The notes below the pieces were generated by a model that ran no database searches, was not told where the DNA came from, and saw only the letters and a program-made list of their open reading frames with translations. From the NCBI GenBank assembly GCA_947579605.1, contig OX388322.1:10478001-10542000 (forward strand): a stretch of 64,000 nt of DNA, written 5' to 3'. This document shows positions 34,608 through 45,935 of the stretch, in pieces. A program made the translations under genes and the position numbers. The stretch comes from Athripsodes cinereus. Taxonomy: Eukaryota; Arthropoda; Insecta; Trichoptera; Leptoceridae. Numbering within the stretch: position 1 is the stretch's first letter; every line of letters begins with the position of its first letter.

Positions 34608-37600
34608 GTAGGTTTAAATTAACTTGCTGGTTACTTTTCTATACAAAGCTTTTGGTGACAACGATTTTGGTCGAAACTTGAATGATTATTAAAGTTGGAA
34701 AAAAATCCCTTGATTTTGTCCATGGATGTATAATTACCTATCTATCTAGGTTTACTGTGTGCAGTACTACGTGGCGTAATTATAAAATTATTTCAGAAAT
34801 TTTATAATCGCATATATCTTTAACATCATCAGAAGACTTAGAAGTTGGTAATACTTTCTTTAATCCCATAATTACGTTAATGACAAATCCAATGAACAAC
34901 TTGCTGATGAAGCAAACTTCTTCATTACACATTACATCCATTGTTATGTAGATAACTTTAACTACTTGTCAGTAGGATAAACATTAACTATGGTAATCAA
35001 CTCGGCATCCTTATGAATTCACTGCAAAAATATTACATAAAGGTAAAGAGTTAAAAATTACTAATAACCAGATTTGGAAATTCACGTATTAGTAGATACA
35101 ATTTGGCCATTATCTCTACATATGTAACGATTGTTGGAAGATAGATTTTTAATTATTTTTTTATATTTTTACATTTTAGTTTTCGTGTATCATTTTATTT
35201 AATGAACTACTTCAGATTTTTGTTTAATAGTTTGGTAAGAAAGGGATCTTAATTGGTTTGCTCATTGTTGTTTTTTTAATGTTTGTACTTTTTGTTTCAA
35301 CTTTTTGATCCATACAGAATAAAAAATAAAATAAAAATTCGTCCGTAAAAATAATCAACGTTCATGACGAATGCTTTTTAGGTAATTAAAGTTCTTAGAC
35401 AATTAATATGAAATGTAGTGAAAATGTTTTATCTATTATGCATTATTTTTCACAAAATTTCCTAAAAATGATAATGCAATAAGTTCACGTTACTGGGCTC
35501 TGCAAAACACAAGTCAGCCAATGGCTTTCAAAATAGTCTGAAAGGTTATTTTCAAAATGAGCCTTCTTAACAGACATTTAAGTAGGTAATATTTACGACA
35601 AACTCACAATCGATTGTAAGAGTTTTATTTTATTTTGGGGAGAATTTTGTCGGGGATAGCCCTTCAGGCGAACCTTGAGCCCTTCCTTGAGAAAAATTTG
35701 CATGAAGAGTATGGATGACATAGGAATTGACATTCCTGCAACATCCGTGGGTGAGGGAGGGTGCAGCCCTTAATGTGTGTGTAAGAGTTTTAATCAATTG
35801 CCGTATAATTTTCGGAACAAGCATACATACTTATTTGCATATCAAAAATGTTATCAATCGATAACCTCCATAATAACATTCTCATTTTATACATAGATGG
35901 ATGCAATAATTTACTTTATCGTTGTTTTCTCATTGTCCGAGTATTACCGTCTGTAAAGTTTCGTTTGTTTATACATAATATTATGCTCTTTAACAAAAAG
36001 GTACTTACCTAATCCATTAAAGCTAAGACGGATATAGTAATGTCCTATCGCGATTAAGGTATTCAAATTACAAAGTTACTTTGTGTTACTTTGCAAATAC
36101 TTAGTCATACATAAAGTACAAATTAAGGATAAAATCATTATCTAGTAATTGATGTAAAGGCATGTCTTACAATACGTATTGAATCACGATTATGTAAATT
36201 ATACGGGATTATCAATCATTTGAACAGGAATATTTTTTACATACATGTTGTTTTAAAACGTTCATGTCGTCGATACTTGGTAGATGTAGGTATGTACTAG
36301 TGATGTAACGAATATTCGTATTCGCAAAAAAATATCCGAATGTTTTGCGAATATTATTTTGGTAATAAAGTATCGGATATTCGGTAAGAGTACCGGATAC
36401 TTACCCGGTACATTGTAGAAAAAGGAAAATAATATAATAATTATAGAAGAAAATATTCTGGACCGAGAAACGAGGACTTTTGAAATATTTTAAATTCCTA
36501 TACCATTATGAAAATTCGGCGACGGGGGGGGAAGAAATTTTAATGGTTGAGCAATTGTAGAAATTTAAGCAAGTCAATATTCGCTATTCGCATTCGCATT
36601 CGCGAATGTCGGCAACAAATATTTGCATTCGCGAATGTCGGCACCAAATATTCGCATTCGCATGCGCGAATATCCGAAATCACACATTCGTTACATCACT
36701 AGTAGGTACGGTACCTAGGTATTGCTTGAATCTTGTTACATTGCTTTACATATGAAACTGTAAAGTCTGATATTTTCCTGTCGCAAAGTAATTTTTTGTT
36801 TCCGTTATAGATACTCAAACAAATCTTTAACCATAAAGGGTACAATGTATATCAATTATTTAAATCAATCAAATTTATGGGTAAAATAAATTATGGCCAA
36901 AAGGTATCCTGTTTTCCTTAACGATGTGCCCCAGATCCCTAATCTATTAAATTTATTATTTATTTACAGTTTTAAGGGACACAAACAGTTTTCGCAACAA
37001 GTTTTAGCAATGATATAAATTTCATTCAACATAATATAATCCAATTAACTATCATTGCCAACCTATTTAACACAGATATGTATCAAACCAGAAAAACTCT
37101 TAATAAAATAATTAATATAAACTTATATTAGAACTGTTAGTGATCCATATCAAATCTAATACATCCAATAAAAAAACAAAGGAAATTACAAACAATCAAT
37201 ACAAATTAAAAGTAAAATATTGAAATAATATAAAATATGAATAAAAAAAATACAACTACAGATTTATCAACTATACAATTGTATCAGCAATTATGCATTC
37301 TATCAAATAATATAATACACGTTCATATAAATAAATAAAAATACTATAATGACCATTAAAAGCAATAAAAATGTCACGGAATGGTGTGATTTTTTTTTAA
37401 AGATGTATCTGGGTTTTGTTATAAACCCAAATACAACCTCATACAATTGATGGAGAAAGTTTCCAATTAAAAAATATGTTTCCATTTATTTCTGAGAGGA
37501 TTTTTGAATGACAAAAAAAATATTATCGTTATATAATACTCCTTACTATCATGTTTACTATCATCTATAAATATTTTTTTGTTTTTATTAACTAGGCTGT

Positions 37601-40600
37601 CAGAACTCCCGTCCGCCATTCTTCTGGAGTGGCTCTCCTCTTCAGATACTACAACCAACTCTACTTCATCGAGAGGAGATTCTTCCCGCCCGACAGAAGT
37701 CTCGGAATATATTTCGAGTGGTTCGATTCATTGACGGGTAAGTTCTTAATATATTTTCAAAAATATTAGGCTGTCAGTATGAGATAAAATATACTGAGAT
37801 ATTTATTTTATTCTATTTTTTCAGGCGTACCTTCATGCCAAAGGACAGTTGCATTTGAAAAAGCTTGCATTCTATTCAATATGGCTGCCATCTATACACA
37901 AATAGGAGCAAAACAGGTAATCAATCCTAAGATGATTAAAAATATATTTATTATCAAAATTAACATTTATCACATTGGCAAAACTTTGTAACAATAGTAC
38001 TACTAGCGACATCTGTGAAGAAAATTTTAAACATTGTTTGTATTGCCTTTGGAAATTTAGGTACCTATATGAGCTATAATCATCTGTAAGAAAATTTAAC
38101 AATTATGTTTCTTTTAATAGCTTTAACATTATTTCTACAGATGGTTTTAGTTGGTATCATTAAATAAAATTTTCTTCTTTTACCCTTTTTAGGACCGTTG
38201 TGAATCAAAAGGATTAGACTCAGCCGTAGATTCTTTACTCCGAGCAGCTGGAATGTTCAGATATATCCATGAGAACTTCACCAATGCACCAAGCATGGAT
38301 TTAAGTCCTGACATGTTGGATATGCTTGTCAGTCTAATGTTGGTAAGTCCAATATGTGAAACAAACATTCTATTTCTATTTTCTTTCGTATTTGCAGATA
38401 TTAATAGAACTAAAACAATATTAGTTTTATACTAATTAATTTGTAACTACCAACAAATATCTTTATCGAAAACAGTGTGCTTTAACTTGTAACTGAACAT
38501 GCAATTGAGGAGTTTATTTTAAAAATATTATTATGTTTCCAGTTCTTTCTCATATTTTTTCAAATTAAGCAATTCCACTATGTATCTATGAAGCATGATG
38601 TTCGCTCTAAGCAAGAACTCTTATACTCAGAACAGCAGGCGAACTTAATTCATTATTGAATAATCCATGACTCTAATGCCTTTTGAACGCAAATTCAGTG
38701 TACTTAACCATTGTGTCATGCAGAAGACTGAAATTTTTTATTATTATGTGTTTCAGGCCCAAGCGAGAGAATGTCTCTTTGAGAAGTTGGTCCTTGGTGC
38801 TCAAGAAGAGTGTGCAGCCAGAGATAGGGAGTTATGTGATGATCTTCCACTCTGTTTAGATTTGTGTCAAGAGAGCCAGACCTTAGCTCATCAGTATCAA
38901 TTGTTAAGACAAAAGGTATGAACAACAATCATACTAATAATAGATGTGCCCTTTATGAATTCAAACATGAAAGTATGTACTTTTAAGTCCAGATGATCTG
39001 ATGAAATAACGAGAATCCCCAGAAAGTTAATAACTCTTAAGTAAATATATCAAAGTCACTGGATGGCGTATTAAGGTTTATTTCAAATTAGATTTATCTT
39101 CATCATCATCATCATCATCATTTCAGCCTCCCTGCGTCCATTGTTGAACATAGGCCTCCCCCATTGATCTCCACAGCTCTCTATCCTGGGCAGACCGCAT
39201 CCAGCCGACCCCTGCAACCCGTTTTATGTCGTCCGACCATCGTGCTTGAGGCCTACCAACACTTCTTATCTTAATTACCTCCAAAAATGTACCTATTTTT
39301 ATTCTCAATATTTCAAAAAACTGTTATTGAAATTTAATCATCAACAGCAGTTGATTTGCTTATTTTGTTTCAAAATGACCTATATATATGCATTTATTAC
39401 AGATGCAAGCTGATACTGTAATGAGCTACGTGCCATATTCCTGGGTGTCTCTGGTTAACATCAAAACCGAATTCTACAAAGGTAAAACATAAGACAATTA
39501 TTACATATGACCTTCATCTGCACTTGCCAATTAATTATTTTATATTTTACTATCCCATCACATAATCCACAAGTGAGGTAGCCAGCAGATTCAGGATGGG
39601 TGGCAACCTTCATCGCTGAATTCAAGATGTAAAATGTCTTAATTTTTTGACAATCGAAAGCTAACAGAAAAGAGCGGAAGACCAATTCTTTGCCGGATGC
39701 TCCATGGTTATTTTGTTATATGTGAGTATAAAGATGAGACATAATCACACTATTTTAATATTTTTTCTAGCCCTTTCACACCATCACATAGCAACAGGAC
39801 TCCTAAATGCCACAACCACTAGATCATCTGCTTCCAGCAAGACTCAGGAGAGACTGACTAATGTCCATGGCTCAGAACCAAGCCTTCCAGATTGGTGTGA
39901 TTTCTCTACTAAAGATAGGTAAGGAATAATTTGTCTCTTCAGTTCCATTAATTACAAATATAATTTTGTAGAGTAGGTGGCTAATTTCTCTTGTGTATAT
40001 GTTCCAGAAATGTGGATGGTAGTCCGATAAAGAATGGTGCATTAATAAATGGATCTCTTGCTAGTCGTGAGGAACAAAAAATTGCGCTTGGAAAAGCTCA
40101 CCTGTCTGAGGCACTAAACTTTTATGAAGAAGCACTGAGACTTCAAAGAATGTGCAGGTAAAAAATATTACAAAATCTGGAATGTTTCTTTGTATGTCAT
40201 ATTGAATTTCATAATATCTGATTTGAGTGCTGGTTCCTAAAATATAGAATTTTGTGTTGTGTTTTAGGGAATTGAAATCCAAAGCATCTCTATCTCGAGT
40301 CTTAAGGATGAATCATGAGAAGGCAGTCAACCAATCAGCATTACTTCCCGATGGACCTGATTTTGCAGAACTTATCGATCCACCCACCATTACTCGTAAG
40401 TTACTTTACCACATCATGTCTTGTACATACATTAAGGCAGGGGTTCCCACCACTTACCCCTGGATGTTTCAAGAACATCAGTTCTCATCTCATCCAGTCA
40501 ATCTAGAGCAAAAGTTTTTTTTTTACAAAAAGCGGGCTCGAGGTTGTCCTTATGGGATTTCCTCTGCAAAAACCCACTCGACAATGAAAATACTCCCTGT

Positions 40601-43086
40601 ACCCTTGGTGGAAAATCTCACACGGAAGATGACACACTACACAACATAATACATTGTTTTTAAAGAAAAACTTACGTCTAGAAATATACATATACATGTC
40701 TTATACAGAAGTGTTATATTTAAAATTGTATAGTTTTGATAACATGCACACTTGTTTTCAGCCTCTACAAAATTCCAGCTGTCCCTGACGCAGCCAGACT
40801 TTGCTCAACACAGAGTTGAAGATTTATTCAAAACACTTGGTCCAGTTGCGATTTTCTCTGCCAAAAGACATTGGAGTGCTCCTAGGCTCGTGCAACTTCA
40901 AAAATCACAAATCAATTCAAGGATGGTGAGAAACGACAAACTGAGAGAAGTGAAAAGAAGTGAAAGAGGTAGAGGAACTAATAAAATATATCAAGACGAA
41001 GAAACATATCGAAATGGTGGAAAGGTTTTGAGAAATATTTCGTTGTACGAGAAAAGGGATCGATCCGAAGATAATAGTGCTTATTATTATCAAAGAGATA
41101 TTATTAAAAGTGATGAAAAATACAAATTACAAAGGGATGATTCCAAATATGACAGATCAAATTCAAAAACACCTTTAAGTCGACAAAATGGCGGATACAC
41201 AAATGGATACACAAACAATAATAACATAGAAAAATTAAATGGAAATTTGTCTAAACATGAGAATGATATAGTAGCCAAATACAATGAAAAAAATATGTCA
41301 ACCAATGATTTAAAATATGCGAAAACTGATGGAAATAATAGAATAAGAATTAGAAATGATAGTTTTCAAAATGGTAAAGATGTTAATAGCAAAATCGCAT
41401 ATTTCCAAAAGAATGGTTCAGAGAATTTCTCTTATGGCATAAAATCGAATGGTGACTTAAAAAGTAATACTGATAATTTGATTAGGAGAATATCTAGTGA
41501 GTGTAATCTTAACTCTTCAGATGAAGTTGATGGTGAGAATGGACATGAAAAGACTGGAGATGGATTTGGTTTTTCTGTGAGAGGAGATGCTCCTGTAATT
41601 ATCGCTAGCGTAGAATCAAGATCTTTGGCTGATGTGAGTTATTTTTTCTAGCTTTTCAAGATGACTCTCTAGTCTTCCATTAAACAAATAAAAAAAGATC
41701 AAAGACTGGCTGACTATTTTTTGCAAAAAAAGATGTTAGCTTAATTAGGAAATAAAACTAATTTCAAAGAAAATGTTCTATTCATCAATTAATCAAAATT
41801 TAAACTAAGTAGGTGGTCAGTAGCCTGATGGTAGAGTCTAAGACTTTCACTTGAGAGATCTTGAGTTCAATTCCGCATGCTGCTTTCCTACTCCACTTTC
41901 ACGACAAGCATACCTCCTGCTTATTGTGAGGGTGTCTGATTTATATTTTATTTTAGAGATTCATTTTTTTAAATTATGAAATATTATACCGTGACTACAT
42001 CAGCTATGAATGTAAAATATATGAATTTACTTATCGATTAATATTACAATTTTCTTTTTTTTTGTAGTTGGGAGGAATGCGTGAGGGTGATTTCATTGTG
42101 GCTATTGGAGATATTGATGTAAAGTGGGCTTCACACAATGAAGTGGTGAGACATATCAAGGCTGCAGGAGATTCTTTGAGCCTTAAACTTGTCACTCCTA
42201 TGGATAGGAATTACCTCAAGGTGAGCCTGGCTATAGATTGTTCTTTTAAATGATAATACAATAGTTTTTGTAAGTACTCTCAGAATATTATTACCTAATT
42301 GACTGTACTGAAAATTAATTTTGTAATTTTTAATTTCAGGCCACGTCTTTGGATTTCCCAGATGGCAAAATAAGTCAGGTTAGTATGAACACTAAACGTG
42401 ATATTTTTATGTTGGATTTATATTATTAAACAGAAAATAGCATTATTAATTTTTACAATGTCCTTTTGAAAACATAAGTGGCTTCTGCGAAATATCCAAA
42501 TAAAATTATTTTTTTAGTAAAATATTCTAGTAAGGTACTTCATTTTGAAAAATTAAATTGATGACATTGGAAATAATTTTTATTTACTTGAAAGAGGATT
42601 CCAGTGGCAATTCTTTAAATATGTAAATGTTTTCATTAGAGTTAAGATTTTAAATAAGCATTACAAATATTAATTATATTTTACTATTCGTTGTGTACAA
42701 TAATATCAAAATTACACAGTAGGTACACATTCAATAAAAAATTATAGTGAAAATGAAACAGTGTTTTTAGAATTAATATATTTAAAAATTAATTTATAAA
42801 AAATGTTAAATGAACTTAGAGTAATAATTAATAGTTGATTTTTTTCAATCAACCCGTTGTTGTATAATTTTAGACTAATGGAAGTCCTCTTCACAAGAAT
42901 GGATCCAACCAGGGTTCAGTATCAGCAGCTTCTACTACATCAAGTAACGGTTCTACTGGAGCTTCTGAAAGAACACATTCTGGTGCTAAGAGAGCTCCAT
43001 CATGGAATCCTTTCAAGAGGCACAATACATCGAGAGACAGTAGTTCTAACAGAGGCTCTCATTCTAGTAACGTTATATTTAGATGA
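34454..43086 (+). CDS. Rhp: Rhophilin (BRO1 and PDZ domains), 13 exons, 5' end missing
   Basis: Joined in frame, 34454-34607, 37596-37737, 37825-37916, 38193-38342, 38757-38915, 39403-39481, 39771-39918, 40008-40157, 40268-40395, 40762-41633, 42068-42220, 42340-42378 and 42874-43086 give 825 codons and a TGA. All introns are GT-AG and all phases agree. Residues about 5-438 form a BRO1 domain (MPMIPLGLKETKEVDFREPF at the start, SLGIYFEWFDSLTG, FEKACILFNMAAIYTQIGAK, LGPVAIFSAKRHW at the end). 439-665 is a low-complexity linker, 666-742 a PDZ domain (GFGFSVRGD ligand loop), 743-825 a Ser/Asn-rich tail. Rhophilins bind GTP-loaded Rho through an N-terminal HR1 domain and act as scaffolds for actin organisation. 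That HR1 part is not seen here, so the start is unknown. BRO1 proteins such as Alix or HD-PTP are excluded by the PDZ domain. Confidence 0.95.
34608..36289 (+). other. Rhophilin intron, first part
   Basis: The intron runs 34608-37595. This part is AT-rich; a GC-richer patch at 35640-35780 (acatccgtgggtgagggagg on +) has no recognised homology. No alternative exon was supported. Confidence 0.5.
36298..36701. mobile_element. hAT-type MITE in rhophilin intron
   Basis: TAGTGATGTAACGAATATTC at the left and its near-complement at the right (gaatattcg motifs, then attcgttacatcacta) are terminal inverted repeats. The 8-base flanks gtatgtac (36290-36297) and gtaggtac (36702-36709) differ at one position and fit an 8-bp target duplication, the hAT hallmark. 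The 404-bp interior has no ORF. It carries repeated gcattcgcgaatgtcggca blocks (36592-36660), which are subterminal repeats likely used for transposase binding, and a G-run at 36524-36531. Confidence 0.85.
36710..37595 (+). other. Rhophilin intron, last part, with SINE tail fragment
   Basis: 37388-37445 (T-run, agatgtatctgggttttg, ttataaacccaaatacaa) is the 3' end of an S1 SINE on the minus strand, without its tRNA-like head. The remainder is AT-rich with nothing recognised. Confidence 0.6.
37596..37737 (+). CDS. Rhp: Rhophilin exon b
   Basis: Acceptor actag / donor gtaagt. Encodes AVRTPVRHSSGVALLFRYYN, then QLYFIERRFFPPDRSLGIYF and EWFDSLT, ending one base into a Gly codon. The YYNQL..., RFFPP and SLGI.F.W.DSLTG run is among the most conserved parts of rhophilin BRO1 domains. 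Confidence 0.97.
37825..37916 (+). CDS. Rhp: Rhophilin exon c
   Basis: Acceptor tttttcag / donor gtaatc. Encodes GVPSCQRTVAFEKACILFNM then AAIYTQIGAKQ, the FEKA.ILFN.AA.YTQIGA signature of BRO1 domains. The intron before it is only 87 bp. Confidence 0.97.
38193..38342 (+). CDS. Rhp: Rhophilin exon d
   Basis: Acceptor ctttttag / donor gtaagt, 50 codons in phase 0. Encodes DRCESKGLDSAVDSLLRAAG, MFRYIHENFTNAPSMDLSPD, MLDMLVSLML; helical part of BRO1. Confidence 0.96.
38757..38915 (+). CDS. Rhp: Rhophilin exon e
   Basis: Acceptor tgtttcag / donor gtatga, 53 codons in phase 0. Encodes AQARECLFEKLVLGAQEECA then ARDRELCDDLPLCLDLCQES. QA.EC..EK...... is a conserved BRO1 motif. Confidence 0.96.
39095..39310 (-). 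mobile_element. LINE C-terminal tail in rhophilin intron, with (CAT)n tract
   Basis: A (cat)n microsatellite at 39099-39120 is followed by tttcagcctccctgcgtcca and gttgaacataggcctccccc, text I recognise as a common lepidopteran LINE 3' end. The minus strand encodes VGRPQARWSDDIKRVAG followed by MRSAQDRELWRSMGEAYVQQ, the GRP..RW.DD......W...A.DR..W....E.YVQQW tail of these polyproteins. 5'-truncated to about 60 residues; retroelement polarity opposite to the host gene. Confidence 0.8.
39403..39481 (+). CDS. Rhp: Rhophilin exon f
   Basis: Acceptor tattacag / donor gtaaaa. Encodes MQADTVMSYVPYSWVSLVNI KTEFYK and ends one base into an Ala codon (g|cc), in step with the next exon. Confidence 0.95.
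39547..39712 (-). repeat. F1 repeat copy in rhophilin intron
   Basis: cccatcacataatccacaag, tgaggtagccagcagat, tcaggatgggtggca, cgctgaattcaagatgtaaa, then agaccaattctttgccggat. The middle part of the family (catgcaag to gtgccaata) is deleted in this copy. Confidence 0.7.
39771..39918 (+). CDS. Rhp: Rhophilin exon g
   Basis: Acceptor tttttctag / donor gtaagg. Encodes ALSHHHIATGLLNATTTRSS then ASSKTQERLTNVHGSEPSLP and DWCDFSTKD, ending with two bases of an Arg codon. Starts with the A..H...A..LL repeat-like BRO1 helix; the Ser/Thr-rich middle looks like a loop. Confidence 0.94.
40008..40157 (+). CDS. Rhp: Rhophilin exon h
   Basis: Acceptor gttccag / donor gtaaaa. After completing Arg it encodes NVDGSPIKNGALINGSLASR then EEQKIALGKAHLSEALNFYE and EALRLQRMC, ending two bases into an Arg codon. 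The KAHL.EAL..YEEALR helix is conserved. Confidence 0.95.
40268..40395 (+). CDS. Rhp: Rhophilin exon i
   Basis: Acceptor gttttag / donor gtaagt. Encodes ELKSKASLSRVLRMNHEKAV then NQSALLPDGPDFAELIDPPT IT, ending one base into a Pro codon. Reading through the donor would give a long open frame into the intron, which I treat as a shadow. Confidence 0.95.
40762..41633 (+). CDS. Rhp: Rhophilin exon j: end of BRO1, long linker, start of PDZ
   Basis: Acceptor gttttcag / donor gtgagt, 872 bp and 290 whole codons. The first 37 residues finish BRO1 (STKFQLSLTQPDFAQHRVED, LGPVAIFSAKRHW). About 227 residues follow that are rich in Asn, Lys, Asp, Ser and Tyr, with stretches such as GGYTNGYTNNNNIEKLNGN; no domain is visible and the part looks disordered and charged. 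The last 24 residues open the PDZ domain with GFGFSVRGDAPVIIASVESR. The open frame is unbroken, which argues the linker is real coding sequence. Confidence 0.95.
41811..41942 (+). mobile_element. tRNA-derived SINE, third family, in rhophilin intron
   Basis: tagcctgatggtagagtcta (A-box-like, 41821 on) and ttgagttcaattccgcatgc (B-box-like, 41861 on) are spaced as in a tRNA promoter. A short body follows (ctccactttcacgacaagca, tacctcctgcttattgtgag). It runs in the same direction as the host gene, unlike the S1 copies. Confidence 0.65.
42068..42220 (+). CDS. Rhp: Rhophilin exon k (rest of PDZ)
   Basis: Acceptor tttttttgtag / donor gtgagc, 51 codons in phase 0. Encodes LGGMREGDFIVAIGDIDVKW then ASHNEVVRHIKAAGDSLSLK LVTPMDRNYLK. 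LGGMREGDFIVAI and HNEVV..IK are the middle strands and helix of a PDZ domain. Confidence 0.96.
42340..42378 (+). CDS. Rhp: Rhophilin micro-exon l
   Basis: Acceptor taatttcag / donor gttagt, 39 bp in phase 0, encoding ATSLDFPDGKISQ. Because it is small and in phase 0 on both sides, it could be skipped without shifting the frame. Called from splice signals and frame continuity only. Confidence 0.8.
42874..43086 (+). CDS. Rhp: Rhophilin last coding exon m
   Basis: Acceptor ataattttag; 70 codons and TGA at 43084-43086. Encodes a Ser/Thr/Asn-rich tail (SVSAASTTSSNGSTGASERT) then GAKRAPSWNPFKRHNTSRDS and ends SSNVIFR. The basic KRAPSWNPFKRH patch is followed by further Ser clusters. An alternative open frame at 42857-43108 is a shadow. 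Confidence 0.93.
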   Translation, partial: TNGSPLHKNGSNQGSVSAASTTSSNGSTGASERTHSGAKRAPSWNPFKRHNTSRDSSSNRGSHSSNVIFR

Positions 43087-43290
43087 AAAACTTGTAAATC
43101 AAATGTAAATTAAAGGTTTTATGTTATTATACGAATAAATTTGTAAATAAAAGTAGTTTTGTAAAATAGATGAAATATTTTACATGAAAATTGTATAAGA
43201 GTTGTAGAAAAATATTAGACCCCAAAGTGTGTGCTAGAAAAGCAGATGGTTTTAGTTTTTTTTTGTAGAAAATTTAAATAAACATACCTA
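43087..43290 (+). promoter_or_regulatory. Rhp: Rhophilin 3' UTR with first poly(A) signals
   Basis: AATAAA hexamers stand at 43134-43139, 43146-43151 and 43277-43282. The earliest would give a very short 3' UTR. Further AATAAA copies occur at 44222 and 44891, so a longer UTR is possible; the sequence alone does not decide. Confidence 0.6.
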
Positions 43291-45935
43291 CTTATTACCG
43301 ATGGCTGAATAGTTTTTATGGAGTATCTCCAAAAATAAGGAGTCTCCGAGATTGCGAGTCATTTCTGACATTAAAATCCTCTAGATGTGGGTTAATGTTA
43401 TCCAAAAACTTTTGTCATGACCTACCTAAGTGTCTATGTCGTCAAAGGTATATGGACTTGTATATGCTGAAACATTTAATTTAAATTGAATAACGTGATT
43501 TATTTATTATTCATAATTTTCGTATAAATGGAAGCTCCCAGACTTCTGTGGTATCCAGATGGATGGTGGGTTTCCTTAAATGTTCATAATACTGAACAAA
43601 TAATATGTTTTTCATACCTTTTTTAATATTTGTCGAATTTTATTCACTGAACTGCATTTCATTTAAAATGTGATGTAGTATTTAAAATTGAATATTCAAT
43701 TTATCATAAGAATCGAATCAGCAATTTTTTCATAGTTTGTGATTAAATATTTGATCCTTAAAACAGATAAATAAATGATCTTGTTAATAAAATGTATCAT
43801 ATACAAAATTTATTATTAAAATTATTCAATTAGTTGGTAAAATTATAGATATTATTTGATTACATTATTTGAAGCACAAACATTATCTGGTTATTTCTTT
43901 GTGCTCTAAAGATTCAACTTTAGTAATTATTGTATTCTGTAAACTGTTTGTCCATTTTAATTGATTCCATTCGTTAAAAAAGTGCGGGAAAACAAATGAT
44001 ATTCAATAATCTGGTTTTAGAAAACATTGTTCTATTGCTACCATATCTTTGAGTATAATTTTTTAATGTCAACTTACATTTCGTACATGAAAAATATTGT
44101 AATTCAAATACTGTGTACTAAGTATCATATTTATTTGAATTAGTTGATAGAAAGGTGGCGATATACCTAATGTTAAACATAATTTAAATATATAATACGA
44201 TCCATAATTATGTATGAATGGAAATAAAGTGTTCTACAATAAATTCATATATTTTCATCACATAATTTGTAAGCATTATTATGTTGATACAAAACTTTTT
44301 ATTAAACATTCCATTCATTCATGTAATATATCCTGATAATTTAACCAATATCAGGATTTTTTATCCAACAAAACAGAATATCTAAATGTAAAATTTATTG
44401 ATTGAATTAAATTGTAATGATGAATCTTAAAAATCTATTTATGTACCTATCTATAATATTATTTTATTTTATTTTGTACATCTTAACTTTAAAGGAAAGA
44501 GCTGGACCTCTTTGAACAATCTACGATGAAATTTTGTAGATTATTTGACAATCAATAAATTATAATTGTGTATCTATTAAGATCCGCATTATCTATTAAT
44601 CAATTCGACCAAATGAAATATGGCAACAATTTGTGGCAAAAAACAAAAAGTAGTAGGCATACTACCTATGTCATCCATTTGATTATTTTTCATAGTAAAA
44701 TTTAAAAGATATGAGAACAATAGATAATCTAAATTACTTCATGAAAAAAAATAAGTATATTAGTTGTGTAAATATTAAATAATGTATCTTTGTTGTATAT
44801 ATTATATTTCTTTGTATAAGATAAATGAATTGTATGTGTTTATTTTAATTTTGTAATTATAATTGTCCTTAAATTCTTATAAATATTCGTAATAAATACA
44901 ACATATTTATTTATTATTTTATTCCTTATTATTATTATGTTTACAAATAATGTGTTTATTATATAATGCCATACTGGTCAATAAGAGTAATTAAATAAAT
45001 AATAGGTATTATTGAATAAAGAATGAAGTCGTTTTATTTGCATTATCCACAAATAATTATTCTTCTCGATAATATATTATTACATTGTATAAATTTGTTA
45101 TTATTGTGTGAATTATTCAACAGACATCTGTGATCTTTTGTGTTAACTCCCATTAGGTGAAAACAGGAAAAGAGTTTCAATGCGAATGAATCAGTGTATG
45201 TTGAATTAAGTGCACTTCACCCGTAATAAGGCCTTCGCTTACTAGAGTGTGGAAAATCAAATCAAATGCAGAAATCACATTTAGCATTTTATTATAAAAT
45301 AATTAATAAATGTAAAGTCAATATTTACGACCGACAGTTCTTGGTGAAAGTTCATGATAAATTAATTACAAATAAAACACCCATTGAGTGATTCCACTGT
45401 GACTTTATTGGTCGCAAGTCGGCTTTCAAGAGTCATCATCTGGCTAAAGTCAACTTAAAGCATCAGCATAAAGTAAACTTTATTCAATATAAGTTACGTT
45501 ATTATTTTAATGAAAATAGAAATGACATTCCAGCACACACTTTTATGGAACCAAATCGTTTTTACAGTCATATGTTATAGATATAGAAATTTCCATTCTC
45601 TTGAAGGTATGGAATCAAATGATAGTCCCAGTTATGTACATACCTATATTCAAAAATTTCTTCTAGATATCCCAAAGAAACATTTCATTGTAGCTTTTTG
45701 TGTATCGTTTTTATACACATCCTTTACAAATTACAATTTCAAGTCTTTTTTGGTGTAGCCAATCATTCAACTGAAAAGTTATTGAATAGTGACTATATTC
45801 CTATTTCTTTTCTGAGTAAAAGAGAAGAAGAAATGAAGGTCAGTTCCAAGCAGAAAAGATATTAAAATAAACGTTTCTCATAAGTAAAGTAGCCGATGGA
45901 CTCACTGTATGAATGCCCTCTTTATCTTATACAGT
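43291..45935. other. Possible long 3' UTR, then AT-rich intergenic DNA
   Basis: No exon, SINE head or terminal repeat was recognised. An open frame at 45510-45758 has no domain and low codon complexity; not called. Confidence 0.4.

Noticed and set aside
38667..38921. 84-residue open frame with its own ATG
   Set aside because: Its end is rhophilin exon e; the first part is intron upstream of the tttcag acceptor.
40752..40761. Start codon of a 299-residue open frame beginning at 40752
   Set aside because: The ATG lies in the intron just before the acceptor at 40761. Splicing joins the frame to the previous exon in phase, so the open frame is exon j of rhophilin, not a separate gene.
41634..41651. 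Read-through of rhophilin exon j to a stop at 41651
   Set aside because: A consensus gtgagt donor at 41634 and a matching in-phase exon at 42068 completing the PDZ domain make splicing far more likely.
42857..43108. 83-residue + strand open frame
   Set aside because: It is an alternative frame over the last rhophilin exon; the spliced frame gives the expected tail and TGA.
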